Source: Candidatus Peregrinibacteria bacterium RIFOXYB2_FULL_33_20 (GTDB lineage Bacteria > Patescibacteriota > Gracilibacteria > UBA1369 > GWF2-33-10). From it: 37,488 bases of DNA. Below the pieces are notes generated by a model. That model was not told where the DNA came from, ran no database searches, and saw nothing but the letters and a program-made list of their open reading frames with translations. The stretch spans positions 1 to 37,488 of the forward strand of contig MFXK01000038.1 in the NCBI GenBank assembly GCA_001788835.1. Reading direction: 5' to 3'. The position numbers and the translations under genes were made by a program. Below, one piece after another: positions 7,543-16,789 of this stretch. The first letter of the stretch is position 1; every line of letters starts with the position of its first letter.

Positions 7543-9930
7543 ATGAATTACAAAATTGTTAAGGATTACTTAGATAAGCAGAGAATTAAGGTTGTTGAGA
7601 TTTATGATTTTGAAAATAAGACAGTAAAATATTCTGAAAAGATTAAAGGATGGAAAATTGATAAATTTAGAGGGGATGAAGAGGTTGTTAGAGCTTTTGT
7701 TATTGCAAAACTTGTAAATGAATTAGGCTACAAACCTGAGAATATTGAGCTAGAAAAAGAATATAGTATTGGTCATCCAAACTTAAAAAAAGCAAGAATT
7801 GATATTATTGTTAAAGATAATAATAGCAATGCTTTTTTGTTTATTGAATTAAAAAGTCCGCAAGATTTTGAAAACGAGAAAAATAAAATTATTGAAGAAC
7901 AATTATTTAAGCTTGCTTCTCAAGAAAAAGGACAAGGTAAAAATGTAAAATATCTTGTTCTTTATACTTTTGAACTTAATGAAAGTGAGATTAAAGATAA
8001 ATGTATCTTGATTGACTATGAAAAATTTACTTCTTTTGATGGTTGGAGAGAGATTAGAGATTTTGCTGATGAACTGCCAGAAAGATATGGAAAAGCACAA
8101 AAAGAGCCATTTGTTAAAAGTGGTAAAAAAGATTTAGAAATAAGTTTTACTCATGAACAATTAGATGGGCTTAGAAAAAATTTACATAATGTACTTTGGG
8201 GTGGTGGTGGTACAGATGATAATGATGTTTTTTCTTCTCTTGTAAATATTATTCTTGCTAAAATCCAAGATGAAAGTGAAAAAAAGAAAGGTGAAAAATA
8301 TGATTTCCAAATTTGTGCTTATGCAGATAAAAAAGATGAGGAAAAAACTAATTTTGAATCTAACGAAGAACTTTTTGAAAGAATAAATGAACTTTATAGG
8401 AGGGCTTTAAAACAAAGATTAAACATTGTAGATGAAGCAAAACTTAAAAAATCTTTTGTAATAGATGAAAATAAGTTTTCACTTAATAAACTAAAGTATA
8501 CTGTTGCAGAATTGGAAAGGTTTAGTTTTGTTGATGGTAAGAATAGTTTCAATGGAAAAGATATTTTGGGAGATTTCTTTGAAGGAATTATCAGAGAAGG
8601 ATTTAAACAAACTAAAGGACAATTTTTTACACATATAAATATAGTTAAATTTTTGTTGTGGGGTTTGCAGATTGATAAACTCGCCATTGAAAGAGTAAAC
8701 AAAGACTTAGAAATACCTTATTTGATTGATCCAAGTGCAGGTAGTGGAACTTTCCTTATTGAATATATGAAGTTTGTTACAGAAAATTTAAAAAGAAGAT
8801 TTAGAGATAAAATTGACGATTCAAGAGACATGGAAGAAAAGTTTGATAAATGGTTTTATCCAGACCATAGAGAAAACAAGTGGGCAGAGGAATATATTTG
8901 GGGAACTGAAATCAATTTTAATCTTGGAACAGCCACAAAAGTGAATATGATTTTGCACGGCGATGGTTCAAGCAATATTTTTGTAAAAGATGGTTTGGTT
9001 CCTTTTAGACAATATCAAAGAAATTTTGGCAGAAATTGGCTTTCTCAAGCAAAAGAAGATAAATCTTATTTTAATAAAGATGTGAATGAGGTTTTTGATG
9101 TGATTATTACCAATCCACCCTTTAGTGTTGATTTAGATAATGACACAAAAAAGAATGTCAAAAATGAATTTATTTTTGGCGATAAAAAGAACTCTGAAAA
9201 TTTGTTTGTAGAAAGGTGGTATCAATTGCTTAAACCAAATGGTCGTTTTGGTGTGGTCTTACCTGAAAGTGTTTTTGATACGACAGAAAATAAATATATC
9301 AGACTTTTTATTTATAAATATTTCAAAGTTAAAGCGGTTGTGTCTTTGCCACAGCTTACTTTTGAACCATTTACCAGTACCAAAACGAGTCTTCTTTTTG
9401 CTCAAAAGAAAACCAAAGCTGAAATTGAAGAATGGAATAAACTTTGGAGCAAATACTCGAATGAGTGGAATAATCTTAAAACCAGATGTGAAAATTTATC
9501 AGCCGTTTATCTTGACGGAAAGGATCGTAAAAAACTGCCTTCAATCAAAGATTTAATCGAAAAAGAAGAAAAAGAAATTTTGGCAAGAATGCTTAAAAAT
9601 TATATTGAAGAAAATGACAAAAAACTTTCATCTAAAGAATTAGTAGAAAAATACAAAGACGAACTGAAAGAACTTTGCAAATATGATAATGATACCAAAG
9701 ATATTTTTGGATTTGTAAATACTTGGTGGGTTTTTGGTGAAGTTGCCAAAGAGCTAAATTATAAAATCTTTATGGCAGAAGTGGAGAATATCGGCTATAA
9801 GAGAACAAAAAGAGGCGAAAAGCCAATGCCAAATGAACTTTATCGTGTAAATGATAAAAGTGAGGTTCTGGTGGATGATGGAGTGAAAGAAACCGCTTTA
9901 GATTATTTAAGAAATGTATTATGGGATTAA
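7543..9930 (+). CDS. Fused restriction nuclease / N6-adenine DNA methylase
   Basis: A 795-residue restriction-modification polypeptide. The N-terminal nuclease (about 45-150) resembles the HsdR N-domain and shows a PD-(D/E)xK signature at D87 and E102-x-K104. A helical linker leads to a type I-like N6 methylase with DPSAGSGTF (396-404, SAM binding) and NPPF (524-527, catalysis). There is no helicase, so this is not a classical HsdR plus HsdM system. With a separate specificity subunit downstream it resembles the two-subunit type IIB/BcgI plan, which cuts without ATP-driven translocation. A Fic gene lies between the two. The target sequence cannot be read from the protein. Confidence 0.85.
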   Translation: MNYKIVKDYLDKQRIKVVEIYDFENKTVKYSEKIKGWKIDKFRGDEEVVRAFVIAKLVNELGYKPENIELEKEYSIGHPNLKKARIDIIVKDNNSNAFLFIELKSPQDFENEKNKIIEEQLFKLASQEKGQGKNVKYLVLYTFELNESEIKDKCILIDYEKFTSFDGWREIRDFADELPERYGKAQKEPFVKSGKKDLEISFTHEQLDGLRKNLHNVLWGGGGTDDNDVFSSLVNIILAKIQDESEKKKGEKYDFQICAYADKKDEEKTNFESNEELFERINELYRRALKQRLNIVDEAKLKKSFVIDENKFSLNKLKYTVAELERFSFVDGKNSFNGKDILGDFFEGIIREGFKQTKGQFFTHINIVKFLLWGLQIDKLAIERVNKDLEIPYLIDPSAGSGTFLIEYMKFVTENLKRRFRDKIDDSRDMEEKFDKWFYPDHRENKWAEEYIWGTEINFNLGTATKVNMILHGDGSSNIFVKDGLVPFRQYQRNFGRNWLSQAKEDKSYFNKDVNEVFDVIITNPPFSVDLDNDTKKNVKNEFIFGDKKNSENLFVERWYQLLKPNGRFGVVLPESVFDTTENKYIRLFIYKYFKVKAVVSLPQLTFEPFTSTKTSLLFAQKKTKAEIEEWNKLWSKYSNEWNNLKTRCENLSAVYLDGKDRKKLPSIKDLIEKEEKEILARMLKNYIEENDKKLSSKELVEKYKDELKELCKYDNDTKDIFGFVNTWWVFGEVAKELNYKIFMAEVENIGYKRTKRGEKPMPNELYRVNDKSEVLVDDGVKETALDYLRNVLWD

Positions 9931-9954
9931 ATTTTTATTTAAAATGTAATAATT

Positions 9955-11046
9955 ATGTATAAACCAAATAAATTACCGCCAAATTTTGATTTTGAGTCAA
10001 AAAATATTTTAAAAAAGTTAGCAGATGCTCGCTCTGCTTTAGCTGAATTAAAAGGCTTTGTACATACTATTCCCAATCAAAGTATTTTGATAAATTCTTT
10101 AGCACTGCAAGAAGCAAAAGATAGCTCGGCAGTAGAAAATATTATTACTACAGATGATGAAATTTTTAAGGCAGAATTAGATCAAAAATTGATTAAAAAT
10201 ATTGCGACAAAAGAAGTTCAAAATTATAATTTAGCTCTACAAGAAGGTTTTAAATTAGTTCAAAAAAACAAAATTATACAAAATAATTGTATTTTAGATA
10301 TTCAAGAAATTTTAGAAGAAAACAAAGCGGGATATAGAAAATTACCTGGGACTAATTTAAAAAATGAATTAACAGGTGAAATTGTTTATGAACCACCGCA
10401 AAATTCTCTGGAAATTCAAAATCTTATGACTGATTTTGTTGATTATTTGAATAATGATGAAAAGCACAATATTGATCCTTTGATCAAAATGGCGATTATT
10501 CATTTTCAATTTGAATCAATTCATCCTTTTTATGATGGCAATGGGAGAACTGGCAGAATTTTAAATATTTTATATCTTATTTCAAAAAGACTTTTGGATT
10601 TACCTATTTTGTATTTGAGTCGTTTTATTATTCAAAATAAAAGTGATTATTATCGTCTTTTGCAAAATGTTCGTGATAAAAATGAATGGGAAAATTGGGT
10701 GATTTTTACGCTTCAAGGAGTGCAGTTAACCTCTTTGGATACTATTAATATTATTCGAGAGATTAAAATCTTGATGCAAGAATATAAAGATTTTTTGAGA
10801 AATAATTTTGGTTTTTATAGTCAAGATTTGTTAAATAATCTTTTTAAACATCCCTATACAAAAATTGAGTTTGTAGAAAAAGATTTAAGAATTACAAGAC
10901 AAACGGCTTCAAAATATTTAAATGAAATAGCAAATCATCCTTTAAAACTGATTGAAAAAATTCAGGTGGGAAAATTTAGCTATTTTGTGAATGTGAAACT
11001 TTTTGAACTTTTAAGTCAAAAAAGAAATGTCATGTTAAAGAAATAA
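9955..11046 (+). CDS. fic: Fic-domain protein with N-terminal inhibitory motif
   Basis: 363 residues. The catalytic Fic motif HPFYDGNGRTGR is intact (190-201), predicting AMP transfer from ATP to a target hydroxyl. The N-terminal inhibitory helix motif S57-x3-E61-N62 marks it as a class II, self-restrained Fic protein. A winged-helix segment near 295-330 (ITRQTASKYLNEI) suggests DNA binding. It starts 24 nt after the methylase gene and is followed by palindromes and the specificity gene, so it is probably co-transcribed with the restriction system. Its target, and whether it guards or regulates the system, are unknown. Confidence 0.88.
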   Translation: MYKPNKLPPNFDFESKNILKKLADARSALAELKGFVHTIPNQSILINSLALQEAKDSSAVENIITTDDEIFKAELDQKLIKNIATKEVQNYNLALQEGFKLVQKNKIIQNNCILDIQEILEENKAGYRKLPGTNLKNELTGEIVYEPPQNSLEIQNLMTDFVDYLNNDEKHNIDPLIKMAIIHFQFESIHPFYDGNGRTGRILNILYLISKRLLDLPILYLSRFIIQNKSDYYRLLQNVRDKNEWENWVIFTLQGVQLTSLDTINIIREIKILMQEYKDFLRNNFGFYSQDLLNNLFKHPYTKIEFVEKDLRITRQTASKYLNEIANHPLKLIEKIQVGKFSYFVNVKLFELLSQKRNVMLKK

Positions 11047-11144
11047 AAAAATCTTAACATGAAAAATTTATCATGTTAAAAAAGTAGAAAGATTTACTTA
11101 TGAGAAATTTTTTATGGGTAAAAAATGATAAAATTTACCCATAA
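11030..11144 (+). promoter_or_regulatory. Palindrome cluster between fic and the specificity gene
   Basis: TCATGTTAA occurs at 11030-11038 and 11071-11079 and inverted at 11054-11062; the last two form 9-bp arms around 8 nt. A second perfect palindrome, TTATGGGTAAA (11112-11122) with TTTACCCATAA (11134-11144), follows just before the ATG at 11166. These may be operators, perhaps for the Fic winged helix, or RNA hairpins that set the level of the specificity subunit. Confidence 0.5.
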
Positions 11145-11165
11145 TAATAATTTAAAGAAATAATT

Positions 11166-12563
11166 ATGCTTAAAACTTTTACAGTAGATTTTGCAGAATT
11201 TTCTCAAGAATCATTAGTAAGATCTAATTATAAGACTACCATTTTAGGTGTTGAAATTAAAAAACATATTCAAAAAGCAGCAAATAAATTTGTCAGGCTA
11301 AAAGATTTCTTTTATATTGTTTCGGGTTTTGCTTTTAAAAGTACGGATTATGAACAAGAAGGATTGCCTTTGATTAGAATAGGAGATGTTGGGAATGATT
11401 TTGATGAAAATAATATGGTTTTTTTGCCAGAAGATTATAGAGAAGATTATCAAAGATTTTTGCTAAAAAAAGATGACATTGTTGTTTCATTGACAGGAGA
11501 CGGAAAGCTAAAAAGTGATTTAATTTTGGAAAATGATAAATATTTATTAAATCAAAGAGTTGGAAGTTTAAGAGCAAAAGAGAATACAAATGTTTTGTTT
11601 TTTTATTACTTGATAAATTATTATTCGCTTACAAAAAAGCAGTTTTATTGGTGGTCAAATGGGAAAACGCAATTAAATATAAGTCCGTTTGACTTTCTAA
11701 AAATCAAAATTCCCCTAATCCCAAAACTAAAACAAGACCAAATCGTTGCTCAAATAGAACCGATTGAAAAGAAAATCAAAGAATTAAAAGCACAAATTAG
11801 ACCACCACAAGAAGTAATCAATAAAGTATTTGCAAGAGAGTTTGGGTTTGATTTAGAAAAGTTTGAAAAATTAAAGAAAATTAAAAATTATTATTTAGAT
11901 ATTTCATTAGCATCTCAAAATAAAGATTTGAGAAATAGCGTTGCTTTTCATCAAGAATCTGCACAATTTGTAATGTCAGAACTAAAGAAAATAACAAAAT
12001 CAAAAATAAAGCATTTTATTAATGAACCTATTGTATTAGGTGCAAGTATTTCTCCATCAAATTTTGATGAGCAAGGTGAACATTATTATATCTCAATGGC
12101 AACAGTAAAAAATTATTGTCTTGAACTTGATGATTCTCAGCTTATTTCATCAGAATATGCAAAAAATAATTTAAATAAAGCCGTTAATAAATATGATATA
12201 ATAATGACCCGTTCTGGTGTCGCAATAGGTAAATTTGCTCTTATTGAAGAAGATGTTAATGGTATTTTTGCAGATTTTACAATGAGGATTAGATTAAAAG
12301 ATTATAATCCTTATTTTGCCTATTACTATTTTAGATCAGAATATTTTCAGCATTTAATTCATAGCAATAAAAAAGGACTGCAAAATAAAAATATCTTTCC
12401 AAGCCAAATACAAGAATTGCCAATGATTGATATTTCTTTGGAAAAACAACAAAAAATTGTTGATGAAATTAAAGAGGAATTAGATAAGCAAAAAGAAATG
12501 AAGCAAAAGATTGAAAGTGAAAGAAGCAAGATTGATGAAATTATTGAGAACGCGATTAAGTAA
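11166..12563 (+). CDS. Type I-like DNA specificity subunit (HsdS family)
   Basis: 465 residues with two target-recognition domains (about 40-190 and 275-425), each closed by a helical conserved region: KIPLIPKLKQDQIVAQIEPI at about 180 and DISLEKQQKIVDEIKEELDK near 420, the second a coiled coil. Each domain would read one half of a split DNA target and position the nuclease-methylase encoded at 7543. About 40 extra N-terminal residues precede the first domain. It lies 119 nt behind fic, across the palindrome cluster. The half-targets cannot be read by eye. Confidence 0.85.
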   Translation: MLKTFTVDFAEFSQESLVRSNYKTTILGVEIKKHIQKAANKFVRLKDFFYIVSGFAFKSTDYEQEGLPLIRIGDVGNDFDENNMVFLPEDYREDYQRFLLKKDDIVVSLTGDGKLKSDLILENDKYLLNQRVGSLRAKENTNVLFFYYLINYYSLTKKQFYWWSNGKTQLNISPFDFLKIKIPLIPKLKQDQIVAQIEPIEKKIKELKAQIRPPQEVINKVFAREFGFDLEKFEKLKKIKNYYLDISLASQNKDLRNSVAFHQESAQFVMSELKKITKSKIKHFINEPIVLGASISPSNFDEQGEHYYISMATVKNYCLELDDSQLISSEYAKNNLNKAVNKYDIIMTRSGVAIGKFALIEEDVNGIFADFTMRIRLKDYNPYFAYYYFRSEYFQHLIHSNKKGLQNKNIFPSQIQELPMIDISLEKQQKIVDEIKEELDKQKEMKQKIESERSKIDEIIENAIK

Positions 12564-12575
12564 TTATAATAAAAT

Positions 12576-13043
12576 TTATTCTTCAATTAAGGTTATTTTA
12601 CATATTTCATCATCTCTTAATACTTCTTTAACATCATCTCTTATTTCAACTAAATTACCACTTAAAGATAATGTGTCATCTAATTCAAGTTCTTCACGTT
12701 CAAAATATCCATTCATAATCAATACAGTTTCTTCTGTGTCTGAAAAATTCATTATTTTAAGAATAAAAATATCAGAGGCTAATAGTAAAGATTTAATTTC
12801 TTCAAGATTGCCATTCGCTAAATTAGTCATTAAGTCGGCTTGATTACTTCCCATTAAGTCTCTTAAATTTTCAGTATTTATATTATATTGACCGACTTTA
12901 TCAGGAGCTTCTTTTAAAAATTATTGCAATGTTAATAATAATTTTTGTTCTGTTTCTGATAAACCGTTAAATATTTCTAATCCATGAAAATAATTATTTG
13001 ATCCATCTTGTGAATTAGTGCAATGTGCTAAATTTGGAATCAT
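12576..13043 (-). pseudogene. Small acidic protein gene interrupted by an in-frame TAA
   Basis: One frame runs from ATG 13043 to the stop at 12576 (155 codons), broken only at codon 41 by TAA (12921-12923). The frame is the same on both sides, so this is a nonsense change rather than a frameshift. The piece after the stop is still open (12854-12576, 92 residues from an internal ATG, beginning MGSNQADLMTN) and could be translated alone. Its 3' end is 12 nt from the convergent specificity gene. Family not recognised. A sequencing error is possible. Confidence 0.55.
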
Positions 13044-13334
13044 GTTTGAGAATTTTAATGGTACTCAAATATAAAATACAAATATTATATTTGTCAAATT
13101 AAAGAATATTAAATGTTGTATTTCATAAATATAAAAAAACATTAATAAATTTGAGTAATACTAATAAGCTGTTTGGAATGCAGGATATAAATTTCTGATT
13201 GCCTTTAGTTTATCCATGAAATAATCTATGTTTGGGATACATTCAAAGAATGAAAAAGTTCTAAATTCACTCATTAAGCCCTGCCATTTGCTGGACGATT
13301 CCTAGTGCTCTATGAGTTTTTACAAAATTTCGCC
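13044..13334. other. AT-rich intergenic region with inverted repeats, no gene seen
   Basis: Contains TACTCAAAT near 13067 and its complement ATTTGAGTA near 13150, enclosing a palindrome ACAAATA-TTA-TATTTGT near 13080. I find no convincing reading frame. The right end leads into the promoter of the gene at 13396. Confidence 0.5.
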
Positions 13335-13363
13335 TTGACAATGGGATTCTCATCTATTAATAT
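13335..13363 (+). promoter_or_regulatory. Promoter of the gene at 13396
   Basis: Perfect TTGACA (13335-13340), 17 nt, TAATAT (13358-13363). The expected start near 13370 leaves a short AT-rich leader of about 26 nt. Confidence 0.65.
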
Positions 13364-13395
13364 ATACATTCTTAATTTTATTAAATTTATTTTTT

Positions 13396-13695
13396 ATGAG
13401 CCTTGATAATCAATCTGTTCCTGAAAATTTTTCTCATGAAAACCAAAGGATAAATGAGTTGCTATTTTGTGTTGAAGGAGTTCATGGACAGTACTTTTTT
13501 TCAAAAATGACTCCTATTCAAATTCTAGGATCTCTATTGGTAGGTAGAATAATTGGGAAATTAACTGATGCTGACGTAGAAATAAATGGAATGATACAAT
13601 CATTAGGAGTACAACCATCTCAAGCTCTTGCGGAATATAAAAATTTTAGGAGAAATTCTCTGGGTGATTATGAATATACTCTTCCTAAATTCTGA
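13396..13695 (+). CDS. Hypothetical protein, 99 residues
   Basis: Unrecognised small soluble protein. A polar N-terminus is followed by a hydrophobic helix MTPIQILGSLLVGRIIG (about 38-54), too short and interrupted to be a clear membrane span. It has a good promoter of its own and stops 6 nt from the end of the convergent gene. Expression is likely from the promoter; function unknown. Confidence 0.6.
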   Translation: MSLDNQSVPENFSHENQRINELLFCVEGVHGQYFFSKMTPIQILGSLLVGRIIGKLTDADVEINGMIQSLGVQPSQALAEYKNFRRNSLGDYEYTLPKF

Positions 13696-13700
13696 TAAAT

Positions 13701-14903
13701 TTACCTGGATTTAATTTCCATTATTTCTTTTACTTCTTTTCTAGTAGCACCTGAATTGTTTGTTGAATTTATTAATTGATCTATTTGTACCCAATCTACT
13801 CTTTCTGTAGCATAATTAGTGCGAAAGGGATCAGACTGAAGAGTATCTTCTCCTATTAACTCTTCTTTTACAAAAGATTGATCGGTCTTATTGAAAATCA
13901 AAAAAGCAATTTCTTTTCCATGATGCCGAATAATAATGTAGATGTGATTATTTCCTGGGCTATTATGGTGCATGTTTATTGAAACCACTTCATATTCCTC
14001 GTCTATACTTACACAATCATTATCACGATCGGGTAGCTTTTGAGTTCTTACTCTTGATTGATTTTGTGCGAAAAATTGCTGCCAAATTGAAAAATTTCTA
14101 TATTTTCCTCTACATTCTACAAATTTAGTATATGACTCTTGAATACCACCCAATGCTGATATCGTCTCGGCATGATCTGCAATATCAAAGCGCAAATTAT
14201 ATTGCCCAAAACGATCATTACCATATGTGAATCTTGTACTGAGAAATTTATGAAAATCTGATATGTCGCTAATATTTTTTAGCTTAGAAGAATCAATCTC
14301 TAAGGTAATATAACCGGCAATTCCAAAGCTAACTTTTTTGATAAAATCAAGTCCCAGGGCCTGTAAGTGTTGTAAGGCGGCATCGCTAATTGGTAATGGT
14401 ATCTTGTGATCGGCAAGGTTATGCATAACGCCAATCCAGAAAATTTCCTCTAGGCTAAAAGACTGTAAACTTTCTTGACTTGGGTTGGTTACATGATTTC
14501 TGGATAATAAACGTTTTGCTCTCTTACTAATGGCTTTAATGTCATTGGTTGCTTTAATTAATAAGTGCTGAATTGAGTTTCTCTGTTGTGAATCTTTTTT
14601 TTGCAACCCTCTAATACTCATTATAATTGGTTCAATTGATGTGGCGCTTAATCTATGATCTTCCCATTCAGGATAAATTTCTTGTATTCCTGCTAAATCT
14701 GTTGGTTGGATAGATGGTTCTGTTAATTCTTGCAAGGCAGTGAGCGCTGCTGCCAACTGTCCAGATGATCTATATATTGAATTATGTTCGGTAATAGCAC
14801 TAATTTTTGCTCTTCTATTTAATGAAGCGCTATAGGCATCCATTAACATCCTACCTTGTACATCTAGACCTTCATGCACAGATAGTTCTTGCTGTTCTCT
14901 CAT
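13701..14903 (-). CDS. Hypothetical protein, 400 residues
   Basis: No family recognised. The N-terminal half is helical and charged (a likely coiled stretch around 95-135, SIRGLQKKDSQQRNSIQHLL then KAISKRAKRLLSR); the C-terminal half is mixed alpha/beta with a repeated hydrophobic pattern near 310-345. No signal peptide, membrane segment or catalytic motif is evident. Upstream on the minus strand AATGTATAAT near 14950 is a plausible -10 box. It faces the small gene at 13396. The AT-rich composition matches its neighbours. Confidence 0.6.
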   Translation of the reverse strand: MREQQELSVHEGLDVQGRMLMDAYSASLNRRAKISAITEHNSIYRSSGQLAAALTALQELTEPSIQPTDLAGIQEIYPEWEDHRLSATSIEPIIMSIRGLQKKDSQQRNSIQHLLIKATNDIKAISKRAKRLLSRNHVTNPSQESLQSFSLEEIFWIGVMHNLADHKIPLPISDAALQHLQALGLDFIKKVSFGIAGYITLEIDSSKLKNISDISDFHKFLSTRFTYGNDRFGQYNLRFDIADHAETISALGGIQESYTKFVECRGKYRNFSIWQQFFAQNQSRVRTQKLPDRDNDCVSIDEEYEVVSINMHHNSPGNNHIYIIIRHHGKEIAFLIFNKTDQSFVKEELIGEDTLQSDPFRTNYATERVDWVQIDQLINSTNNSGATRKEVKEIMEIKSR

Positions 14904-14990
14904 TGAAGTAAATAAGGTAATTATTTTGAGATTTTTTAAAACGTTATTGTATATTATACATTAAAGATAAAGTAAAATACAGATATTTTG

Positions 14991-15494
14991 TCACTCTTCT
15001 GTCTCAATATTTTGATACTTAGTGATGGTGTCGGTGATGAATTGCTTGGTTTCTTCTGGTCTGGACAAATCTGCAAAAGTAATATTGTGAAAGTTGGCAG
15101 CGCTTTCTACCTCCATACTGCCGTAGTTGAAAAAAGGAATAAATTCCAGAATGCCATGGCATTTAAAGGAGATATTTTGAATATCTTTAAGTTTGATGGA
15201 ATACACTTCTTTTTTGAAGAGCGTTTTCCAGTTGATATGCATGATTCTTTGATTGCTGACTACTAATTTATCTAACCAATAAATCAAAAAAACATAAGTT
15301 GCGATACCTAGGCTTGTTAAGGTTAAAATGAAATAAAGCCAAACCGTATAAGTAGCAGGTAAATAATTTTGAACGAAACTAGCAATTATAAATAAGGGAA
15401 TTACCAAGACAAGGATGATAGCGATATCAATTAAAAATGGAGAAAAATGATGCCTAAAAATTTTTAGAATTGTTTCATTTTCTTTCAAATGCAT
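14991..15494 (-). CDS. Membrane protein with bacterial PH domain (YdbS/DUF304 type)
   Basis: 167 residues: two adjacent membrane segments (about 18-42 and 50-72) then a beta-rich domain beginning LDKLVVSNQRIMHINW, with KLKDIQNISFK and YGSMEVESAAN, the usual pattern of bacterial PH domains of the bPH2 class. The PH domain would face the cytoplasm. Often found as single copies in CPR; function not established. It lies between a hypothetical gene and tRNA-Phe, all on the minus strand. Confidence 0.75.
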   Translation of the reverse strand: MHLKENETILKIFRHHFSPFLIDIAIILVLVIPLFIIASFVQNYLPATYTVWLYFILTLTSLGIATYVFLIYWLDKLVVSNQRIMHINWKTLFKKEVYSIKLKDIQNISFKCHGILEFIPFFNYGSMEVESAANFHNITFADLSRPEETKQFITDTITKYQNIETEE

Positions 15495-15626
15495 ATTTTG
15501 GCGAAAAGATAATTTGATTATACAGTAAATTGGAGAAGATATTCAACGAGAGTTCAATCTGCCTTGTATGCAAAAATCATCACCTCCCAATAGTAGGAGT
15601 AATTAGGGCAAATTTCTGGCGAAATT

Positions 15627-15701
15627 TGGTGCCTAGGGGCGGAATTGAACCACCGACGCAAGGATTTTCAATCCTTCGCTCTACCACTGAGCTACCCAGG
15701 C
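15627..15701 (-). tRNA. tRNA-Phe (GAA)
   Basis: Minus-strand cloverleaf: acceptor GCCTGGG/CCTAGGC with one G-U pair, D-arm AGCTCAGTGGTAGAGC, anticodon stem AAGGA/TCCTT with loop TTGAAAA (anticodon GAA), GGTTCAATTCC T-arm and encoded CCA. Directly downstream AAATTTC-GCCA-GAAATTT could form a short hairpin (15612-15629), without a strong T run. Confidence 0.95.
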
Positions 15702-15886
15702 ATATATAGTAAGAATAGCAACTGTTGATAAATTTAACGAAGTGATTTTAACAATAATTAAAAAGAGAAACAACTGAAATTTATTAAAATCATTGAATCC
15801 TCAAAAACTTTTTCTTGATTTTTCATCTACCTTACCGCAAATTATAACCTTTTTTAAGGTTTTAATATTTTTTATAAATTAAATAA

Positions 15887-15915
15887 TTGCACAAATTTTT
15901 TTTATATATTATAGT
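15887..15915 (+). promoter_or_regulatory. Promoter of the C39-like peptidase gene
   Basis: TTGCAC (15887-15892), 17 nt, TATAGT (15910-15915), with the ATG 24 nt downstream. A small hairpin AACCTT-TTTT-AAGGTT lies just upstream at 15846-15861 and may insulate it. The rest of 15702-15886 shows no gene. Confidence 0.5.
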
Positions 15916-15938
15916 AAAAAATTCTGGATCTTCTCTAT

Positions 15939-16640
15939 ATGAACAAAATATTAACAATACTGATTATTGGAGCTATACTTCTTGGGAGCACACGAATAAT
16001 AAGTAATTCAAATTTTAATTCATTAACCCCTCCAAAAAATTCAGATGTAAAAAGTTTAATTATTCATAATGTCCCTTTTGCTGCTCAAGCAGCTCTTGGA
16101 AATTGGGAAGATGAAAGACAGGCTGACGGATGTGAAGAAGCCTCAACTTTGATGGCAATGATGTGGATAAAAAATTTTAATCTAACCAAAGAAGAAGCTA
16201 AAACAATGATAATAAAAATTTCAGATTATGAAAAAAATACCTATGGAAGTTATGTCGATACTTCAATTGAAGATTCAGCCAAAAGAATTATTGAAGGATA
16301 TTTTGGTTATAAAAATTATAAATTAATTTATGATTTTGATTTACAAACTTTGATTAACAAAATTTATGATGGCAATATCATAATCTTACCAGTAAACGGG
16401 AATAAACTTGCTAATCCGCATTTTAGAATTCCTGGCCCTGTAAAACACATGTTAGTGTTAGTGGGCTACGACCCAGAAACTAAAAAATTCATAACCAACG
16501 ATCCAGGCACCAAATTCGGCCAACAATATAAATATGACGAACAACATTTGTATGATGTCATAAAAAACTACCAAACGACTAACCACAATGAATCTCTCAC
16601 CGATAAATCAGCCATTTTGTTGAAAAAATATATTTTTTAG
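15939..16640 (+). CDS. Secreted C39-type papain-like peptidase domain protein
   Basis: 233 residues with an N-terminal hydrophobic segment (3-18) that may be a signal or anchor. The mature part opens with VPFAAQAA and the catalytic-Cys context DGCEEAS (C65); H170 in VKHMLVLVGYD and D188 in NDPGT complete a papain-like triad as in the peptidase C39 family. No transporter is fused, so this is the stand-alone exported form common in Gram-positives and CPR. The substrate is unknown. Peptide-bond cleavage is inferred from the triad only. Confidence 0.75.
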   Translation: MNKILTILIIGAILLGSTRIISNSNFNSLTPPKNSDVKSLIIHNVPFAAQAALGNWEDERQADGCEEASTLMAMMWIKNFNLTKEEAKTMIIKISDYEKNTYGSYVDTSIEDSAKRIIEGYFGYKNYKLIYDFDLQTLINKIYDGNIIILPVNGNKLANPHFRIPGPVKHMLVLVGYDPETKKFITNDPGTKFGQQYKYDEQHLYDVIKNYQTTNHNESLTDKSAILLKKYIF

Positions 16641-16736
16641 AAGCTCCACACAAATTAGAACATAAAAACGCAACCACGGCAGGTTAAAACTAAAAAAACA
16701 GTTGTTTTTTAAAAAATAAATGATTAAGATAATTAA

Positions 16737-16757
16737 CTATTATTAAATTAATAATAG
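16737..16757. promoter_or_regulatory. Perfect 21-bp palindrome upstream of the gene at 16790
   Basis: CTATTATTAA and TTAATAATAG are exact complements around one A. It lies 33 nt before the ATG of the next gene and could be an operator or a weak hairpin. Confidence 0.4.
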
Positions 16758-16789
16758 CTAGAAGCCCAAAAAAATATATTTTTACTATT

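Noticed and set aside
7543-12563. Classical type I restriction system (hsdR/M/S)
   Set aside because: No helicase-motor subunit is present; the nuclease domain is fused to the methylase.
12921-12923. Recoded stop codon
   Set aside because: TAA ends most genes in the window, and TGA also acts as a normal stop (for example 22584-22586 and 23546-23548), so no alternative code is supported.
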